Part shown: positions 58,997-64,000 of the stretch, piece after piece
Layout: every line of letters starts with the position of its first letter
How positions within the stretch are numbered: the stretch's first letter is position 1
Source: Aquatica leii
Taxonomy: Eukaryota; Arthropoda; Insecta; Coleoptera; Lampyridae
Length of the DNA stretch: 64,000 bases
Direction: 5' to 3'
NCBI GenBank assembly: GCA_035610365.1
Contig: CM069432.1
Span: 175,024,035 to 175,088,034 of the forward strand
Position numbers and translations under genes: made by a program
Notes under the pieces: generated by a model
Seen by the model: the letters and a program-made list of their open reading frames with translations, nothing else
The model's database searches: none
Told to the model about the DNA's origin: nothing

Positions 58997-59505
58997 TGTA
59001 TTTAGTTCTAGATTTTTATCTTCTTTAGGAGGGGCAATAAAAACCACTCTAAACTGTTTTTATGGCTACGTTTCGTGCCTCTAGTGTGCACTTCTTCAGG
59101 CCACTGAAAATTAATTGTAATTATTTTTGAATTTGCATTCAGTGTATATTGTTTGTTTAACTTTAATGTCCGTTGTTTTCTTTGTATATATATATATTTA
59201 TTCTTTTAATCATTGACTTAATTTCATGTTAACTAGAATAAGTAACTTATTAGACGGTATGCTTGTTGGACCAGTGGACTACCACCACTCGTAACCTTTT
59301 CTTGTAAGTTTTTGTTGTATGCTGTACCTGTTAACAAATTCAGTTAGTTGTTATATACGTTGTGTAATGTTGTTCACTTACCGTAAATAAATTTTCAGTG
59401 GCCTGAAGAAGTGCACACTAGAGGCACGAAACGTAGCCATAAAAACAGTTTAGAGTAGTTTTTATTGCCCCTCCTAAAGAAAATAAAAATCTAGAACTAA
59501 ATACA
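58997..59505. repeat. Long inverted repeat, 116-bp arms, near-identical
   Basis: Left arm 58997-59112 and right arm 59390-59505 are almost perfect complements, separated by about 277 bp. Shared blocks include TGTATTTAGTTCTAGATTTT, GGGGCAATAAAAAC, CTACGTTTCGTGCCTCTAG and TGCACTTCTTCAGGCCACTG. High identity suggests a recent event or an intact terminal pair of a small element. The right arm on plus reads CTGAAGAAGTGC, then GGCACGAAACG, like the CUGANGA...GAAA layout of a hammerhead core. No coding region. Confidence 0.9.
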
Positions 59506-59509
59506 GTTC

Positions 59510-60722
59510 GTCTTTATGTTCGTAGTCGAATTGTTTAGTTTTTTGTCGACGTTGTAAAAGAGTGGCTGTTTAAAAATGAGTTTCTCATATGTACAAAATT
59601 CGAGCAAAAAGTTTTAATTTTTGTGTAGCTTTCAGAGCCAATTGTATATTAATAGTTTCTGATTGTAAAGTTTTACTAAAAAAATTGGCTTGCACTAAAA
59701 CTTTGTACCAGATGTGAACTGAACATATAAACGTAAATGTCTGACGATATTCCAAAGTTTAGTAGACGCAGAAAAATGTTTGTATAATTCATGAACTAAA
59801 CTAAAAAAAACCAACTGTTCCGTTATTAACTTTTCAGAATCATTAACTATTAAATTTAATGTGTGAGAGACACAGGGCATATAAAACGCTTGTGGATTCA
59901 GATCTAAAAGAATTTCCGTTATTGTTTTGAAATAACAGACTGTTTTGATCTTGAAAAGTTAAATTTTGCCGAGCTAAATATTGAATAACATATACTATTA
60001 TTTTAATTATATTATACCATCGTTGTTTTTTTATTGCAAAAAGTTTTTGATTGGCACTATCAATTGTAGTTTAATTTTTAATACTTGACATAATTTTGTC
60101 CATTTTTGATGGTTACTAAAGTGAGATTAATTTTTTTCATGTCAACTTACATTTATTGCTAAATGTACCCAATCGTTATTATTTTATTCTCTTGCACATC
60201 GAAAAGTTTGCAACAAAAGAGAAAACCATGTTTTTAGATATCGAATAAAGTAACTAATTTCTATGACAAATTTCTCCGTTTTTTAAACGTCTTTCATAAT
60301 AATTAGAAGAAAATCTTCGACCCGACAAATTACGAAGAGAATTGAACCGTGTAATTATTTCGCGCTATTTTCAACTGAAATTTGTATAGTACTCGTACTT
60401 AGAGCCTTTGGCCAATGACCTAGATCATCGTAAATAAAGTTTATCTTGCTCAGGTCTACATTAGTGTTGGTTTCATCAAAGGTTGGTAATTGTTGTGGCT
60501 CTTCTTCAGTTGTAATCTGCACTTCAGATTAGTGCGCCGTTTGGTTTTTTTAGTAGTTGTCTTTTACAAACCCAAAAAGCAAGAAGAACAAGTACTCAAA
60601 GTTGATGTAGATGGAGCAGAGAACAACGGTGTTATCTTTGAAGTATTTTTATCACGGTTTTCGTCTTGTTTCCTCTTGTTTATTAAATTTTGGTTACCCG
60701 ATAGTTTTTTTCTTTCTTTCAT
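59510..60722 (-). pseudogene. N-terminal and central parts of a ZMYM/TTF-type hAT transposase
   Basis: Start codon at 60722: MKERKKLSGNQNLINKRKQD, then KNTSKITPLFSAPSTSTLS, the usual ZMYM1-like N-terminus. Across shifts: IYDDLGHWPKALS near 60440; GRRFSSNYYERRLKNGEIC near 60315; SKNMVFSF near 60225, the usual TTF-type region. The hAT core comes further left: LLDLNPQAFYMPCVSHTLNL (about 59915-59860), then VFFSLVHELYKHFSASTKLW. The frame fades near 59600 and the inverted repeat begins at 59505. The C-terminal end of the same kind of gene is at 54175-54560. About 15 stops or shifts; inactive. Confidence 0.85.
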
Positions 60723-62254
60723 AAGACATTAGAAAAAAAAAGTTTTTACAAAAACAACTTTAAAAAATTGAAACCAGTGTTTTTATATATCACGATTTTT
60801 TTTATTGCCTACTTGTAATTTGTGGCTAAATTGTGAATTTCTTGTTGGATTATTTGTTGAATTTTTTGTTGTCGTCACAACAATATCTCGTAACAACGAT
60901 AACTTAAAACACACCTTCCTAAGTTTAGGAAACCTGTCTCTGTTTTTGAATAAAAGTGCTAATCATAGATAAACAATGTGCTAATTGTAAATTTTAAATA
61001 AACAAACTCTATGGTAACCCACTAATTTGTTTATTATTCCATCTTAACAGCCTGTTGCTATACAAAAAAAAACACCACAAAAATTTGGTAAGTATATATT
61101 TTTTAATCCTAGTAAGCAAAGTAAATTAATTTCAAATTCTCTAGAAGGTTACAAATAAAACTGCAAATTTAATAGTTTAGTTTCTAAATACTTCCGGAAA
61201 ATATCTGCAGTAGTTGAATCTGTCTTCATTTCAATTTCAATTGTAAACTTTTAAGTGAACAGTAAAAATCATATGCTAAGTAACAGCAAATTTTAGTCCA
61301 CTTGACGCAAAGAAGCAGTGTATGTGTATTTAAAGTTACCATGTCAAAATTTATCGCAAGGATACAGCTTTCCTTAGTGTTGTAGAGAATTTGCAAAACT
61401 CCCTTATCTAAAAGTATTTAAATAGAATACGTCTTCTGAAAATAGGAATGTGTATCCAATTTTTAAAAAAATTAAATTAACTCCCTACAGAGGTAGGTAC
61501 GGACACGATAAAAAGTGTAGAATAATAAATTAACAATAAAACAAAAATATGCCGAATTATACCTACATATGTTGGTTGACTTACCTTATAAACAATTACA
61601 ATACTTTACTAAAGCACCACTTACACAATATGACAGTGTTCTAATGTTGTAAAGAATCTAAACTACCACTTTTCTTATACAGGACTACAAAAACTGACAA
61701 GTCGCGACAGATCGCCACGTGAATGAGATTGCTGACAAAATCGCAGCCAAGGAGCTGATAGCTGCTGTTAATTAGGCGGTGTACGGAGCGCTGGTAGCGA
61801 TGCGTGCTTTTAACTTGTATTTTGCTTGTTTTTATAAGACAGGCACACACACATTTACGTGTGCCCGCGTGCATAATATTGAAGCCAAATTGTAAATGAT
61901 ATAGTTATTGTAGTCAATAGTGAGACAGACATAATACAATTTTATGCGAGTTAGAAAAGAAGATAAGTAAACCGTTAAATGCTTTCTTGCGGTCTTGAAG
62001 TCGGAGGTCATTTCACCCATTGGCATTACAATACTTACGTGTGACTTACATCATTTAGGATTCTCTTTGCAGCACGTGTGCATAAAACACAGATGCTAAA
62101 ATGAATTTTTTTTTTCACATATGACAAACTTTACTTACGATTTTCTTAGTTGATATATAATATTTATTTGTAATAAACGACTTATCGTTCTTGTTTGACG
62201 GTGGTACAAGACATTAACAAACTAATAGCTAATATTAGTTTAGACGTTTAGAAT
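60723..62254. other. Intergenic sequence without recognised gene
   Basis: AT-rich, with a GC-richer patch at 61690-61810 that has no coding signal I can support. It may hold the right TIR of the ZMYM-hAT. Confidence 0.45.
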
Positions 62255-62625
62255 TTAAATTTAATGCTCGTCCTCAGCCTTTACTTCAAATTAGTAAGAC
62301 CTGTAAACATAAAAATAACAAAGTCCATAGTAATTTTAAAGAATCTATGTATGATTCGTCAGATTGGATTTCTGAATTTATAGTAAACAATAGATTTTAC
62401 TGTTTTGTAGGGTTGCTGTTTTCACATGATTCATTATGGTGTAAAAATAATGTTACCGATTTATAGCGTTTAAAAGAACAAGTGAGAAAGTACTCGTTAT
62501 CGCCGAATCACATGAAAACTTGTATGAATTATGCTACTGTACTCAATTGAACAGCGCTTGCCGAAAGTCAATTAAAAAGCATAATGAAAATGTTTGTGAA
62601 AATAGATACATATATTAAATAAAAT
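62255..62625 (+). pseudogene. TTF-type zinc-finger fragment of another hAT transposase
   Basis: A plus-strand reading with few stops: ARPQPLLQISKTCKHKNNKV, then FKESMYDSSDWISEFIVNNR, FYCFVGLLFSHDSLWCKNNV, TDL, RLKEQVRKYSLSPNHMKTC. The W(I)...K/N-FYCF-CLLFS...LW...V.DL..L..Q..K...S..H layout is the TTF-type finger of ZMYM-like hAT proteins, here with the second finger cysteine replaced by valine-glycine. The rest of the transposase is absent. Confidence 0.72.
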
Positions 62626-64000
62626 AACTGATTGATTTTACCTCAAATTTTACTCTTAAATATAATTTATCTTAAATATAAGAAGAGTTAATGTAAGAAT
62701 GTTTTTTTAGACTTTGCAATAATTGTGGTTTTTTAAATGGCTCTCTTCTTCAAACCTGGCGTCTGTGTGCACCGCACACATTGCACACATGGACGGCGTG
62801 GTCTTGTCGTAATTAATTGCAGAAGCTGCTACACTGGAAATGAGCGTGATAATATCAAAATTTGTGAAACGTTTCATGACTTTCGACAAACGCTAGTGAG
62901 AGATCACAGCAATGCCGATAAAACTTCAAAACTACTGGCCACAAAATGATGATACAAACCAAATAACTCTGCCCAAAGCAGTTAAAGATGTTAAATTTTT
63001 TAAATATCGTGGCTTACAACTTTAATTTATGGTTATCACCGAAAACCCAGAAGTGCTTAAATTTTTGAGTTTCCTGTCCTGTATGAACAGTTGGTTTCTT
63101 GTCTTGTGCAAACAGTCTTACCAACCATTTACAAAAATTATACTCAAGTTTTATAATTACATATAACCCACAATGTTTGCCTGTAACTAAGAATATCAAA
63201 GAAAATACCTTATAATTAAAAGAAAAAAATTATTTACTTTAAAAATAAAAAACGTTAGAAACATTTTATGTACGTGCAGTTTTTTTGCTTGAATTTCTTT
63301 ATTACTTAATATTTTTATTCTTTGAAAGCAAAAACAACGTGACGTTAGAGAGGAGGTGAACATGTTATCTTAACTTATTATAATTTTTGAATAATTTGTT
63401 TTACGTTTGATCATGATTATGAACTTAAACTTATTCTTACTATGTTTGTGTCGTACGTTTATCTCTCTTGTTTGGAATTAAATTTGATTTTTCTAATCTT
63501 CTGACATCTGTTTGTCTTTTTTCGTGCGTTTATTCTTCTTTAACGTGTCTTCGATTTGTTAAAATGACATCGGTTACCATATGGTTTGATTCAATTAAGC
63601 GTTCCCGAAATATTTGGAACGTTCAATCGATGGTCAAAAGAGATGCAATGTTCTGGATTCCGATAAAGTGAAAATATAAAAAGTATTTCAAAGATGTTGG
63701 TGTTTAATCAAATCAGATCGGAAAAAAGCACGCGAGTGTTTATTTAAATAAATACAACGTCGTGTAAGTGGCCGCGTTGTTAAAACAAACAAACAATTAA
63801 TTATCTTATCCTCGGATGGTATAGTGTTACAGTGATAAATAAATAAATGTAAGTGTTATTGTGTCTATTAAACTGTTAGTTTGTTATTTTACTTTAGCCT
63901 GTATTGTGTTGTAGTTATATTTATAATAATCATATCTAAATTACGTGTAAATAGTTGTTTAAATTTAAAAATAGTTATAAAAACTGTAACAATGTGTTTA
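62626..64000. other. Terminal stretch without recognised gene
   Basis: Short ORFs at 62707-62950 on both strands and 63468-63671 have no recognisable family. The last 300 bp could be the start of another unit beyond the window, but nothing supports this directly. Confidence 0.4.

Noticed and set aside
63468..63671. Last open frame as the start of a host gene
   Set aside because: No recognisable domain or splice continuation inside the window.

Overview
The window looks like 64 kb of insect (or other arthropod) nuclear DNA. It is very AT-rich, coding pieces are split by short GT-AG introns, and every coding region I can identify belongs to a mobile element. I found no convincing host gene, no tRNA or rRNA gene, and nothing prokaryotic. 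The mix of families (Ty3/gypsy LTR elements, Penelope-like elements, an R1-like fragment, a YADD non-LTR element, hAT, piggyBac, PIF/Harbinger, ISL2EU, Tc1/mariner, a Transib/RAG1-like piece, and elements with DUF4806-like genes) is typical of repeat-rich insect genomes. The species cannot be told from the sequence.

Layout. 1-2032: 5' end of a minus-strand gypsy element (LTR, primer site, gag) that runs off the left edge. 3.2-5.9 kb: a 205-bp hAT MITE and a foldback repeat. 6.4-8.5 kb: element TA-1, with a DUF4806-like exon. 8.7-14.2 kb: two differently damaged Penelope-like copies. 14.5-18.8 kb: a complete-ended hAT element with an 8-bp TSD and a nested R1-like insertion. 18.9-23.5 kb: a minus-strand gypsy remnant split by an internally deleted piggyBac. 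23.6-25.7 kb: element TA-2, with a spliced SAM-like gene. 28.5-29.3 kb: a Transib/RAG1-like fragment. 31.4-39.7 kb: element TA-3, carrying a nearly intact two-gene Harbinger (31.4-35.1 kb) and a 1.2-kb solo LTR (38.2-39.4 kb). 40-43.4 kb: a second hAT MITE, a solo LTR of the first gypsy family, and a mariner remnant. 47.2-48.7 kb: a nearly intact spliced Tc1/IS630-type transposase gene. 49.9-51.8 kb: a non-LTR insertion with a 9-bp TSD. 52.3 kb: a second mariner remnant. 54.2-60.7 kb: a minus-strand ZMYM/TTF-type hAT gene split by an ISL2EU element (THAP-DDE transposase plus SWIM-YqaJ nuclease) and a 116-bp-arm inverted repeat. 62.3 kb: another hAT piece. The rest is AT-rich sequence with no gene I can support.

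How the parts relate. The window is a nested transposon graveyard, and the nesting gives relative ages: TA-3 is older than the Harbinger and solo LTR inside it, gypsy-2 older than the piggyBac, hAT-1 older than the R1-like piece, and the ZMYM-hAT older than the ISL2EU. Two elements keep two-protein systems: Harbinger (transposase plus Myb/SANT-like DNA-binding partner) and ISL2EU (transposase plus YqaJ-type nuclease). The most unusual pattern is three unrelated-looking elements (TA-1, TA-2, TA-3) with the same plan: TA at both outer borders, a 10-12-bp TIR starting with C, dense element-specific palindromic words near the ends, and small spliced genes with DUF4806-like or SAM-like domains instead of a recognisable transposase.
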